A DNA stretch of 64,000 bases from Kriegella sp965368185 (lineage in GTDB: Bacteria; Bacteroidota; Bacteroidia; Flavobacteriales; Flavobacteriaceae). The stretch lies in NCBI GenBank assembly GCA_965368185.1, contig CBDULZ010000010.1, positions 1 to 64,000 of the forward strand, written 5' to 3'. The translations under genes were made by a program, and so were the position numbers. The notes below the pieces were generated by a model. The model saw nothing but the letters and a program-made list of their open reading frames with translations, made no database searches and had not been told where the DNA came from. The stretch's first letter is position 1. Every line of letters begins with the position of its first letter. This document shows positions 1 through 7,952 of the stretch, piece by piece.

Positions 1-19
1 ATTTTAAATCTCTTGCCAT
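1..19 (-). CDS. fusA: Elongation factor G, first codons only (partial)
   Basis: Reading the minus strand from position 19 gives ATG followed by codons for A-R-D-L-K, and then the window ends. This matches the usual N-terminus of Bacteroidota EF-G (MARDLK). The start lies 6 nt after the rpsG stop, in the standard rpsL-rpsG-fusA order of the str operon. EF-G is the GTPase that drives translocation on the ribosome. Only six complete codons are visible, so the call rests on this short match plus gene order. Confidence 0.8.
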
Positions 20-25
20 TTCTGA

Positions 26-502
26 TTAAAATCTAAAGTGGGAAAATGCTTTGTTGGCTTCTGCCATTCTATGCGTATCCGTTCGCTTCTTAACGGCCGC
101 ACCTTCTTCTTTCGAAGCTGCCAGAATTTCCGCAGCCAATTTTTGCGGCATACCCTTCTCATTACGCTTACGCGAAAAACTAATCAACCACTTCATAGCA
201 GTGGATATTTTACGATCCGGTCTAATTTGCATAGGAATCTGAAATGTAGCCCCACCTACACGTCGGCTTCGAACCTCTACGTGCGGCATAACATTAGAAA
301 GCGCATCTTTCCACAACTCCAATGCCGTTTTCTCGTCATCGGTCTTCTTTTCCTCAACAATATCAATTGCTTCGTAAAATACACTAAATGCAATTGACTT
401 TTTACCGTCCCACATCATCATGTTCACAAAACGCGTAACCAATTGATCGTTAAATCGAGGATCTGGTAAAAGCGGTCTTTTCTTTGCCTGTTTTTTTCTC
501 AT
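26..502 (-). CDS. rpsG: 30S ribosomal protein S7
   Basis: This encodes 158 residues, the usual S7 length. The N-terminus MRKKQAKKRPLLPDPRFND, the VGGATFQIPMQI segment and the C-terminal AHRMAEANKAFSHFRF-like tail are typical of S7. S7 binds the 3' major domain of 16S rRNA, starts assembly of the 30S head and lines the E site. The gene lies 100 nt downstream of rpsL and 6 nt upstream of fusA, so it is almost certainly cotranscribed in the str operon. In Escherichia coli S7 represses this operon. Whether that holds here cannot be seen. Confidence 0.98.
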   Translation of the reverse strand: MRKKQAKKRPLLPDPRFNDQLVTRFVNMMMWDGKKSIAFSVFYEAIDIVEEKKTDDEKTALELWKDALSNVMPHVEVRSRRVGGATFQIPMQIRPDRKISTAMKWLISFSRKRNEKGMPQKLAAEILAASKEEGAAVKKRTDTHRMAEANKAFSHFRF

Positions 503-602
503 TTTTCAAAGTTTGCGGTTTGTGTCGCACTTTTTGGTCTTGACCAATGAAATATAATAATCTCATCCGGCTACACCTTAGGCCTACACAATCCTAATTC
601 AT

Positions 603-977
603 TTACTTCTTAGGGCGTTTTGCTCCGTATTTAGACCTTCTCTGGGTTCTTCCTGCAACACCGGCAGTATCTAAAGCACCTCTTACAATATGGTATCTAA
701 CTCCTGGCAAATCTTTCACCCTTCCGCCTCTAACCAATACTATCGAGTGCTCTTGCAAGTTGTGTCCCTCCCCTGGTATGTAGGCGTTAACCTCCTTACC
801 ATTGGTCAACCTTACCCTTGCAACTTTTCGCATTGCAGAGTTTGGTTTCTTTGGAGTAGTTGTATATACACGGGTACATACTCCTCTCCTTTGTGGACAC
901 GAATCCAAAGCAGCCGATTTACTCTTCTTGGTAATTGTGGCCCTTCCTTTTCGTACTAATTGTGAAATTGTTGGCAT
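603..977 (-). CDS. rpsL: 30S ribosomal protein S12
   Basis: This encodes 124 residues of S12, the decoding-centre protein of the 30S subunit. The conserved TTPKKPNSAMRK loop and the GGRVKDLPGVRYHIVRG loop are intact. Both lysines at which streptomycin-resistance substitutions usually arise (E. coli K42 and K87 equivalents) are present, so the allele looks wild type. It is the first gene of the minus-strand str operon. The start ATG at 977 sits in an AT-rich stretch without a Shine-Dalgarno site, and a hairpin with a T-run lies just upstream (992-1020). Confidence 0.98.
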   Translation of the reverse strand: MPTISQLVRKGRATITKKSKSAALDSCPQRRGVCTRVYTTTPKKPNSAMRKVARVRLTNGKEVNAYIPGEGHNLQEHSIVLVRGGRVKDLPGVRYHIVRGALDTAGVAGRTQRRSKYGAKRPKK

Positions 978-991
978 ACTATATATATGTA

Positions 992-1020
992 TAATAAAAA
1001 CTTAGCCCCGTTTTAGGGCT
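992..1020 (-). promoter_or_regulatory. Hairpin plus T-run in the rpsL leader (possible attenuator)
   Basis: On the minus strand AGCCC (1020-1016), a 7-nt loop and GGGCT (1008-1004) form a 5-bp GC-rich hairpin. AAG and TTTTTATT follow, and the T-run ends about 15 nt before the rpsL ATG. The form is that of a short intrinsic terminator placed inside a leader. No gene lies upstream on this strand for more than 600 bp that it could terminate. A role in controlling the str operon is inference. Confidence 0.4.
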
Positions 1021-1600
1021 GGCAAATGTAATAATATTTAATAATAATTCAAATCCTAATCAATTAATTTTATGTGATTTTTTTAATTCACCTCAAAACC
1101 CCTTCGTTAGCCCTGTGTAAATGGATCACTTAATCAAAAATTTCAAGGTCAGGAAAGAAGTGTATCTCTGGCTTCATTTCAAAAACATTCCCGAAAAATC
1201 ACCCAACGCTTTAGTCCATTTTTTGATTTTATGGAAATATGAGTACAAGAAACAACAACTACCCCTATGGAAACCACTCACCAACATTCACGAAACATAA
1301 TACTCAAAAGAAATTCTAACATGATAATGTAAAGAATGCATATAGTTTCAGCCAAACCCAAACGTCCTGAAAAACCATGAAAGTCTTTTAAGGCTTAAAA
1401 AGGAACGCCATCAACCGCCATAATTGTGATTTTACAGTAGAAAATACCTCATTTTATCGTTTTACCATTTATTTAACATAAAATAATCCAATTTCATTCA
1501 AACAGATGGGTATTTCTGTTACATCTATAAATTCATGCTTGTTTTTTGTTAATAAAACCTTAAAATATTTCTATTTTTATTGATTTTTAACAAGAAAAAA
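1021..1600. other. AT-rich intergenic region between divergent rpsL and susC
   Basis: This 580-bp gap separates the minus-strand str operon from the plus-strand SusC gene. I find no credible ORF, tRNA or repeat. It should hold the divergent promoters. A TTTTGTTAAT element at 1543-1552 recurs with identical spacing (53 bp to the leader start) upstream of the second susC gene, and TATTTTTA at 1572-1579 is a seven-of-eight match to the TAnnTTTG -7 box. The spacing between these two is longer than usual, so the promoter call is weak. Confidence 0.4.
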
Positions 1601-1687
1601 CTATGCACGCATAAGTTTGTTGCCTAAAAAGTTGGATTATTAACACGATTTTAGGATTTTTATATCGCTAATTGAAATAATCATAAA
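1601..1687 (+). promoter_or_regulatory. Conserved SusC mRNA leader, copy 1
   Basis: The 87 nt before the susC start share long blocks with 7864-7952 upstream of the second susC. They are CTATGCACGCATAA (CTATGCATGCATAA in copy 2), GGATTATTAAC, ATTTAGGATTTTT-like, and AATAATCATAAAATG spanning the start. The similarity runs straight into the signal-peptide codons. The blocks are seen directly. A regulatory role, such as an RNA-binding or antisense target in the 5' UTR, is inferred from conservation of non-coding sequence. Confidence 0.55.
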
Positions 1688-4600
1688 ATGAAGACAAAAC
1701 TAAATGGAATACTAACGCTGCTATTGGTGTTAGTTGCGCAGTTATCACTTGCGCAGGAAAAAACGATCACAGGAACTGTGACAGACTCAGATGGTCTACC
1801 GCTTCCTGGGGTCAACATTGTCGTACAGGGTACAACAGCCGGTACGCAAACCGATTTTGATGGAAACTATACCATAGAGGTAAGTGAAGGTCAGATAATT
1901 CAATTCTCTTACATTGGGTTTAAAGACGAGTCGCGGGCCGTAGGTGCTTCGAACGTCATAAACCTTCAAATGGTGGAAGATGCCGAAGCTTTGGAAGAGG
2001 TAGTTGTTACGGCCTTGGGCATTAAAAGGGAAAAGCAAGCGCTTGGATACGCTACGACAGAGGTTCAGGGTGACCAGGTGAATACCGCCAAGGAAACCAA
2101 CTTTATGAATTCCCTTTCGGGCAAAGTAGCAGGTCTTGATGTTAAGAAAAGTAGCTCTTTAGGGGGTTCTTCTAACATTATTCTTAGGGGTTATACCTCG
2201 ATTACCGGTAACAACCAACCCCTATTTGTTGTTGATGGAACCCCAATCAGCAATATAAATAATACAACATTTTCAGCTGATGATGATGAAGCGGAAGGTC
2301 AATCTACGGGAAGGGGTGGATACGACTATGGTAACGCAGCTATGGATATCAACCCAGAGGACATTGAATCAGTTAACGTATTGAAAGGTGCTGCGGCATC
2401 TAACCTTTATGGCTCAAGGGCCGCCAACGGGGTAATCATTATTACCACAAAATCTGGTGAACGAAGCAAAGGAATTGGTGTAACCGTTAATTCAGGCGTA
2501 CAATTGGCCAATTATGACAAAGACACTTTTCCAACTTTCCAAAACGAATATGGTGCCGGCTACGGGCAATATTATGCAGATTCCTCGGGTTATTTTGACC
2601 TTCAAGATATTGATGGAGATGGAATTGACGACCTAATTACCCCCTTTTACGAAGATGCCTCATTTGGTGGCGCCTTCGACCCAAATCTCTTAGTATATCA
2701 GTGGGATGCATTCTATCCGGAATCGCCAAACTACTTGACGGCAACCCCATGGGACGCCTCTAAGAACGGGCCTGGCTCCGTATTTCAAACAGGGGTGACA
2801 TTGACCAATAGTGTTTCGTTATCGGCTGGTAGTGATACCGGATCATTTCGATTGGGTTACACAGGTTTGGACCAAACGGGTATTGTTCCGAACAGTCAAA
2901 TCAAAAGACATACCGTCGACTTTAACGGATCGCAAGAACTATCAGAGAAACTTTCAGCCAACGTAAAGGCCACTTTTACAAAAACAGATGGAAAAGGCCG
3001 TTATGGCACCGGTTATGATGGCAATAACCTTATGCAAAGTTTTAGGCAATGGCACCAACGAAATGTGGATTTTCAGGACCAAAGAGACGCCTATTTTGCA
3101 ACAAGAAGGAATGTTACTTGGAATTACGGCGGCGATCCTTTGACTGCCGATGGTGTAACCCCTATATTTTTTGATAATCCGTATTGGGTTCTTTATGAAA
3201 ATTATGAAACTGACACCCGAAACCGATTGTTTGGAAATGTTGCCTTAACCTATGATTTGGCCGATTGGTTGACCGTTACCGGCCGTACGTCATTGGACAC
3301 CTATTCCGAGTTACAAGAGGAACGGCATGCCGAGGGCAGTACGCCGGGATCCACCCCTTCCAATGAAAATTATCCCAGTAGATATCAACGATATAATAGG
3401 GATTTCACTGAATTGAACTATGACCTCTTGTTCAATTATAATTTCGACCTAAGCGATAAATTATCTTTAGATGGCGTTTTTGGTGCCACAGCAAGACAAC
3501 AGAGTATCGAATGGATCCGTGCCGCAACAAGTGGCGGATTAGTGGTGCCTAGATTATATTCGTTGAGCAATTCACAAAACTTGCTACCCCCACCAACGGA
3601 ATATTCTGCCAAATTAAAGCAGTATGGTTTCTTTGGAAATGCATCATTCGGATATAACGGTTTTCTTTATTTAGATTTATCGGGCCGTTATGATATCTCT
3701 TCGACACTACCCGATGCCAACAACGGCTTTTTCTATCCTGCTGTTTCCACTTCCTTGGTATTCTCCAAATTATTGAATGCAAGTTGGTTGACATTTGGTA
3801 AGCTGCGGGCAAACTATGCTGAAGTAGGAAACAGTACGGTTCCACAACGGGTATTCAATACCTATTTCAGCCCGACCAACTTTACGGTGCCTTTATTTTC
3901 CGTCAGTAGTCAGGCCAACAATAGTAATTTGGTCAACGAGCTGACCAAATCTTTTGAGGTAGGTTTAGAAATGAGCTTTATTAACAAACGCCTTGGTTTG
4001 GATGTATCATATTATAAGACAAACACTACAGATCAGATTTTCCCAGTTGAAGTTAGTAGAGCCACGGGAAATAGCACCAAGATTGTAAATTCTGGAGATG
4101 TTGAGAACAATGGTGTAGAAGCTGCCGTTTTCGTGTCACCCGTAAAAAATGAAGATTTTGAATGGACACTTAATGCTACCTGGGCCAAAAATACGAGTAA
4201 GGTCATTAGCTTATTTGAGGGTGTAGATAATGTTCAGCTCACCTCAAATCAGGGAGGAGTTACGATCAACGCTTCAATAGGCCGACCCTATGGTGACCTT
4301 TGGGGATCTAATTACACCTTTTTGGACGGACAAAGGGTCATCGACCCAGACACGGGTTTTTATGTTATAGATGACACCCCCCAAGTTATAGGGAATTTCA
4401 ATCCCGATTGGAAAGGTGGCGTAAACAATTTGTTCCGTTACAAAAATATGTCGTTCAGTTTCTTGATCGATGTTCAAAAAGGTGGTGACGTATTTTCTTT
4501 GGATACTTGGTACGGTTATGCCACGGGTATTTATGACATTACCGCCGGCACGAATGAATTGGGCAATCCGAAAAGAGATCCGGTTGACGAAGGTGGGGGT

Positions 4601-4960
4601 ATTATATTGGAAGGGGTTAACCCCGATGGTTCCCCAAATACCACCAGGGCCAGTATGGAAGATTTTTTCAATGCCATAGGATATCAAAGGGCACCAAATG
4701 CACATCACACATACGATGCCAGTTATGTCAAGTTAAGAGAGGTTACCTTTTCATATAATTTACCCGAGAAACTCATCAAAAATTTACCGCTGAACAACGT
4801 AACCTTCTCTCTTGTTGGACGAAACTTATGGATCATTGACAAGAACATGCCATACTCTGATCCCGAAGCTGGCTTGAGTGCAGGTAACCTACAAGGGTAT
4901 CAATCCAGTCCATATCCGACAGCTAAAGAATATGGTTTTAACATTCGATTAGACTTTTAA
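1688..4960 (+). CDS. SusC/RagA-family TonB-linked outer-membrane transporter
   Basis: This 1090-residue protein has a signal peptide (cleavage after about A22) and a carboxypeptidase-D regulatory-like domain (about 24-98) with GTVTDSDGLPLPGVNI. A TonB box lies at about 103-111 (EEVVVTALG). The plug (about 118-257) has VVDGTP at 181-186, NPEDIESVNVLKG at 222-234 and YGSRAANG at 241-248. A beta-barrel follows and ends in aromatic F, as BamA clients do. SusC proteins form the barrel under a SusD lid and import oligomers using TonB energy. The SusD partner starts 11 nt downstream. The substrate is unknown because no degradative enzyme is adjacent. N-terminus and leader closely match the SusC at 7953, whereas the barrel has diverged. 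Confidence 0.95.
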   Translation: MKTKLNGILTLLLVLVAQLSLAQEKTITGTVTDSDGLPLPGVNIVVQGTTAGTQTDFDGNYTIEVSEGQIIQFSYIGFKDESRAVGASNVINLQMVEDAEALEEVVVTALGIKREKQALGYATTEVQGDQVNTAKETNFMNSLSGKVAGLDVKKSSSLGGSSNIILRGYTSITGNNQPLFVVDGTPISNINNTTFSADDDEAEGQSTGRGGYDYGNAAMDINPEDIESVNVLKGAAASNLYGSRAANGVIIITTKSGERSKGIGVTVNSGVQLANYDKDTFPTFQNEYGAGYGQYYADSSGYFDLQDIDGDGIDDLITPFYEDASFGGAFDPNLLVYQWDAFYPESPNYLTATPWDASKNGPGSVFQTGVTLTNSVSLSAGSDTGSFRLGYTGLDQTGIVPNSQIKRHTVDFNGSQELSEKLSANVKATFTKTDGKGRYGTGYDGNNLMQSFRQWHQRNVDFQDQRDAYFATRRNVTWNYGGDPLTADGVTPIFFDNPYWVLYENYETDTRNRLFGNVALTYDLADWLTVTGRTSLDTYSELQEERHAEGSTPGSTPSNENYPSRYQRYNRDFTELNYDLLFNYNFDLSDKLSLDGVFGATARQQSIEWIRAATSGGLVVPRLYSLSNSQNLLPPPTEYSAKLKQYGFFGNASFGYNGFLYLDLSGRYDISSTLPDANNGFFYPAVSTSLVFSKLLNASWLTFGKLRANYAEVGNSTVPQRVFNTYFSPTNFTVPLFSVSSQANNSNLVNELTKSFEVGLEMSFINKRLGLDVSYYKTNTTDQIFPVEVSRATGNSTKIVNSGDVENNGVEAAVFVSPVKNEDFEWTLNATWAKNTSKVISLFEGVDNVQLTSNQGGVTINASIGRPYGDLWGSNYTFLDGQRVIDPDTGFYVIDDTPQVIGNFNPDWKGGVNNLFRYKNMSFSFLIDVQKGGDVFSLDTWYGYATGIYDITAGTNELGNPKRDPVDEGGGIILEGVNPDGSPNTTRASMEDFFNAIGYQRAPNAHHTYDASYVKLREVTFSYNLPEKLIKNLPLNNVTFSLVGRNLWIIDKNMPYSDPEAGLSAGNLQGYQSSPYPTAKEYGFNIRLDF

Positions 4961-4971
4961 ATAAAAATACT

Positions 4972-6396
4972 ATGAAAAAATATTTTTCAATTTTTGTAAC
5001 TATTGCATTTATGGCCTCCTGTTCCGATTTTGGGGACATGAATGTTGACCCCAAATCGGCTACTGATGTACCTGCGGAGACCTTGTTCGCCAACGGCACA
5101 AAAAACATGGTTGATTTGATGGCCAGTACAAGCGTTAACCGCAATATTTTCAGGTTATTCGCCCAATTATGGACAGAGACAACCTATACTGATGAAACCA
5201 ACTATGATTTGGTTACAAGAGATCAACCCGGCTGGCATTTTGATGTTACGTACAGGGATGTTTTAAGGGATTTGCAAGAGTCAAGATTAGTTTTGACTGA
5301 TACTGAAGATGGTACTTCCGCGGCGGTTAGAAATAATCAGTTCGCTTCTATTAGTATTATGGAAGTATTCGCATATCATGTTTTAGTCGATACTTTTGGC
5401 GATGTTCCCTTTACCGAAGCTCTCGACATCGACAATGTCTTACCGGCCTATGATGATGATGCTGCCATTTATAATGCCATTATCGACCAGCTAGATCAGG
5501 CCATTGGCATGATATCTACAGGCGAAGGCTCCTTTGGTACTTCCGATTTAATCTACGGCGGCGATATGGCCAAATGGAAAAAATTCGCTAATTCTATAAA
5601 GTTACGTATGGCTGTTCGCATTTCATCTGTCGACGCAGCCAAGGCGACAACCATGGCATCCCAAGCCATAGCCAGCGGTGTTTTTACCTCAAATGCCGAT
5701 AATGCGGCATTCGACTATCTGGCGGCAGCACCAAATAATAATCCGGTATACCAATCTTTGGTTGAAAGTGGCCGTCAAGATTTTGTGCCTGCCAATACTT
5801 TTGTAGACATTGTAAATGATTTGGAAGACCCAAGAAGATCCGTTTACTTTGACGACAATTTGGCACCAGACCCATATAAGGGTGGTACATACGGGCAGAC
5901 CGCCCCATACAACGCCCACACGCATCTAGGAGATATTTTTCACCAGCCCGATGTACCTGGTATTCTAATGGATTACGCCGAGGTGGAATTCTTGATGGCG
6001 GAAGCTGCGGAATTGGGACTAGCAGGATCCTCGGCCGATGCCGAAGCACATTACAATAATGCAATTACAGCTTCATTCGATTTCTGGGGCGTTGATGGTG
6101 CAGCAGCCTATTTGGCCAAACCGGAGGTGGCATATGCCACTGCTGGTGCAACTTGGCAGGAAAGCTTGGCCGTACAAAAATGGATTCATTTGTTCAATCG
6201 CGGGTTCGAAGCTTGGACGACGTATAGAATATATGGATTTCCTGAAATGAATCCGGCACCCATAGCTATGGAGCCCGTGCCAAGAAGATATACCTATCCA
6301 GTGGACGAAACTTCCAGAAACGGAGCAAGTTACGCAGCAGCAGCGTCTGCTATGGGAGGTGATGAAAAATCCTCAAGGGTATTCTGGGATAATTAA
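4972..6396 (+). CDS. SusD/RagB-family nutrient-binding lipoprotein
   Basis: The protein has 474 residues. A lipoprotein signal ends at FMASC with C17, so it should be anchored on the outer membrane. The start matches the SusD-like_2 subfamily: the DFGDMNVDPKSAT segment just after the cysteine, the FRLFAQLWTETTYTDET region, and helical TPR-like repeats including YHVLVDTFGDVPFTEAL. It is the lid and ligand-binding partner of the SusC 11 nt upstream and is surely cotranscribed with it. A strong terminator follows 34 nt after the stop. Substrate cannot be assigned from sequence alone. Confidence 0.93.
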   Translation: MKKYFSIFVTIAFMASCSDFGDMNVDPKSATDVPAETLFANGTKNMVDLMASTSVNRNIFRLFAQLWTETTYTDETNYDLVTRDQPGWHFDVTYRDVLRDLQESRLVLTDTEDGTSAAVRNNQFASISIMEVFAYHVLVDTFGDVPFTEALDIDNVLPAYDDDAAIYNAIIDQLDQAIGMISTGEGSFGTSDLIYGGDMAKWKKFANSIKLRMAVRISSVDAAKATTMASQAIASGVFTSNADNAAFDYLAAAPNNNPVYQSLVESGRQDFVPANTFVDIVNDLEDPRRSVYFDDNLAPDPYKGGTYGQTAPYNAHTHLGDIFHQPDVPGILMDYAEVEFLMAEAAELGLAGSSADAEAHYNNAITASFDFWGVDGAAAYLAKPEVAYATAGATWQESLAVQKWIHLFNRGFEAWTTYRIYGFPEMNPAPIAMEPVPRRYTYPVDETSRNGASYAAAASAMGGDEKSSRVFWDN

Positions 6397-6430
6397 AATA
6401 ACATTTATTACATAAAATCTATCTTGATAA

Positions 6431-6460
6431 GACCCGCTTATGTATTAAGCGGGTCTTTTT
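6431..6460 (+). terminator. Rho-independent terminator after the first SusCD pair
   Basis: GACCCGCTTA (6431-6440) and TAAGCGGGTC (6446-6455) form a perfect 10-bp stem with a 5-nt loop, followed by TTTTT. It ends the first susC-susD operon and lies 70 nt before the DUF3179 gene. Confidence 0.9.
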
Positions 6461-6529
6461 CATGGGAACATGTGTAAGGAAAGCCCTGTACAGATGACCA
6501 AATACAAGAGGGCTCAGGCCCTGGCTAAA

Positions 6530-7543
6530 ATGAAAATGATGCGGCTAGTTTTTCTGTTAATTGTGTTCGTCACCCTGGGTTGCAGTCCAACGGATCCACA
6601 AATGGAAACGTCGAAAGGGGAAGTTTCGGCAATCGGACCTTCTTGGTCTATTTCCCGCGAGCATGTACTTGGCCCATATTCGCCTTTTCCTTTGGTCACC
6701 CACAGTTCATTTGTCGGCACGGACGATGTAACTTATTCAGAAAACCATTTAACCGCCTTAATCAGTTTAGGACCCAATGAGCTTAGAGCCTACCCTAATG
6801 CCTTTATAGGGCTATATGAAGTAATCAATAATGAGTTTGAGGATAAAAAATATGCGGTCACCCATTGTCCACTTACGGGAAGTACCATATGTTGGGATAG
6901 GGTGCTAGGCAATGAACTACTTACAGTAAAAGCATCGGGCTATTTGTATCACGATAATATTATGCCCACCGACATAGAAACAGGAACCATTTGGTCACAA
7001 ATGTTGATGAGGGGGGTTAGCGGCAAATATGACAGGGCTTCTCATGGCACATACAATGTCGTGGAAACCGATTGGGAGACCGTAAAAAAATATTTCCCTG
7101 AAGCCAAAGTATATAATGAAATTGTCGAAGGGTCGGAGGCGGGTATCGATGTAGAAACAAAAACGACCAATAGAGATTTTTATCGTTACGGTATTCTTTC
7201 AGGGGTCGATAAAATTACCGTTCACATCTATAATTACAACCTATTCGATCAAGAGGGTAGATTGACACTTAAAACAACGTTGGTTTCGGGCAAAAATATA
7301 TTAGTTGTCGGAAACAAAGACCTTAACTTTATTTCATCCTATTTTATTGACGGTACGTCAAGGTATTCGGTCGGTCCATCTAATACGCTACACTTTCAAG
7401 ATGACCGAGGCAACACCTATAATGCCATGGGGCTCGCAATAGCGGGCCCAGATAAGGACCTGCAGTTGAAGTCTCCCAAAGCGTATACCGCAGCGTGGGT
7501 GGCGTGGCAAGATTTTTTTGAAAACTTCGTCATATATGAATAA
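6530..7543 (+). CDS. DUF3179 domain lipoprotein
   Basis: With the start at 6530 the product has 337 residues and a clean lipoprotein signal (MRLVFLLIVFVTLGC, C18). An open frame extends upstream to ATG 6470, but those codons would put a charged 20-residue tail before the signal, so I reject that start. The DUF3179 hallmarks are THCPLTGSTICW (111-122) and GTIWSQ (152-157). The family has no established biochemical function. The conserved Cys and His in the first motif could bind metal or form an active site, but that is inference. It follows the SusCD terminator and may be transcribed separately or by read-through. Confidence 0.85.
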   Translation: MKMMRLVFLLIVFVTLGCSPTDPQMETSKGEVSAIGPSWSISREHVLGPYSPFPLVTHSSFVGTDDVTYSENHLTALISLGPNELRAYPNAFIGLYEVINNEFEDKKYAVTHCPLTGSTICWDRVLGNELLTVKASGYLYHDNIMPTDIETGTIWSQMLMRGVSGKYDRASHGTYNVVETDWETVKKYFPEAKVYNEIVEGSEAGIDVETKTTNRDFYRYGILSGVDKITVHIYNYNLFDQEGRLTLKTTLVSGKNILVVGNKDLNFISSYFIDGTSRYSVGPSNTLHFQDDRGNTYNAMGLAIAGPDKDLQLKSPKAYTAAWVAWQDFFENFVIYE

Positions 7544-7863
7544 CCGAAGATATTGCAATAGTACTTTGAAATTCTTTTTCCCTACATGCTTAAAAATTGT
7601 CAAACAGAACAATTGATTTTTGACGTTTTTCATCAAATAGTGGGACTTTTCTTTATTTTTTAACCGTACCGCGAAAGCATACTATGGAACAGAAATTCAG
7701 ACTCAAATAGTGTGTTTATGAATTAACTATTCTTTTAACACTATATAACACATATTCCTTTTAAATGGTAAGAATTTATTTAATAATATCAATATTCATA
7801 CACTCCTTTTGTTAATTTTATGTTAACAAAACGCTCGGATACGTGACTTTAACACCAAATATA
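7544..7863. other. Intergenic region upstream of the second SusC gene
   Basis: This AT-rich gap of about 320 bp has no credible gene. AATTGT (7595-7600) and ACAATT (7609-7614) could form a weak hairpin followed by GATTTTT, a poor terminator for the DUF3179 gene. TTTTGTTAAT at 7807-7816 repeats the element seen at 1543-1552, again 53 bp before the conserved leader, and is a candidate -33 region. Confidence 0.4.
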
Positions 7864-7952
7864 CTATGCATGCATAATTTTTTTGGCTAAAAAATAGGAT
7901 TATTAACGTTAATTTAGGATTTTTGCGGCAAGCTAATTCAAATAATCATAAA
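7864..7952 (+). promoter_or_regulatory. Conserved SusC mRNA leader, copy 2
   Basis: These 89 nt correspond block by block to 1601-1687. They include CTATGCATGCATAA (with the ATGCATGCAT palindrome), GGATTATTAAC, AATTTAGGATTTTT and AATAATCATAAAATG. The leader also contains an in-frame TTG at 7923 that extends the open frame by ten codons. Alignment with copy 1, where no such extension exists, shows these codons to be untranslated leader. Confidence 0.55.

Noticed and set aside
7595..7620. AATTGT/ACAATT hairpin with GATTTTT after the DUF3179 gene
   Set aside because: A short AT stem, too weak to call a terminator. Kept only as a note in the intergenic entry.
7923..7952. TTG at 7923 as the start of the second SusC
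   Set aside because: The ten extra codons lie in the leader shared with the first susC, where no such extension exists, and they precede a normal signal peptide.
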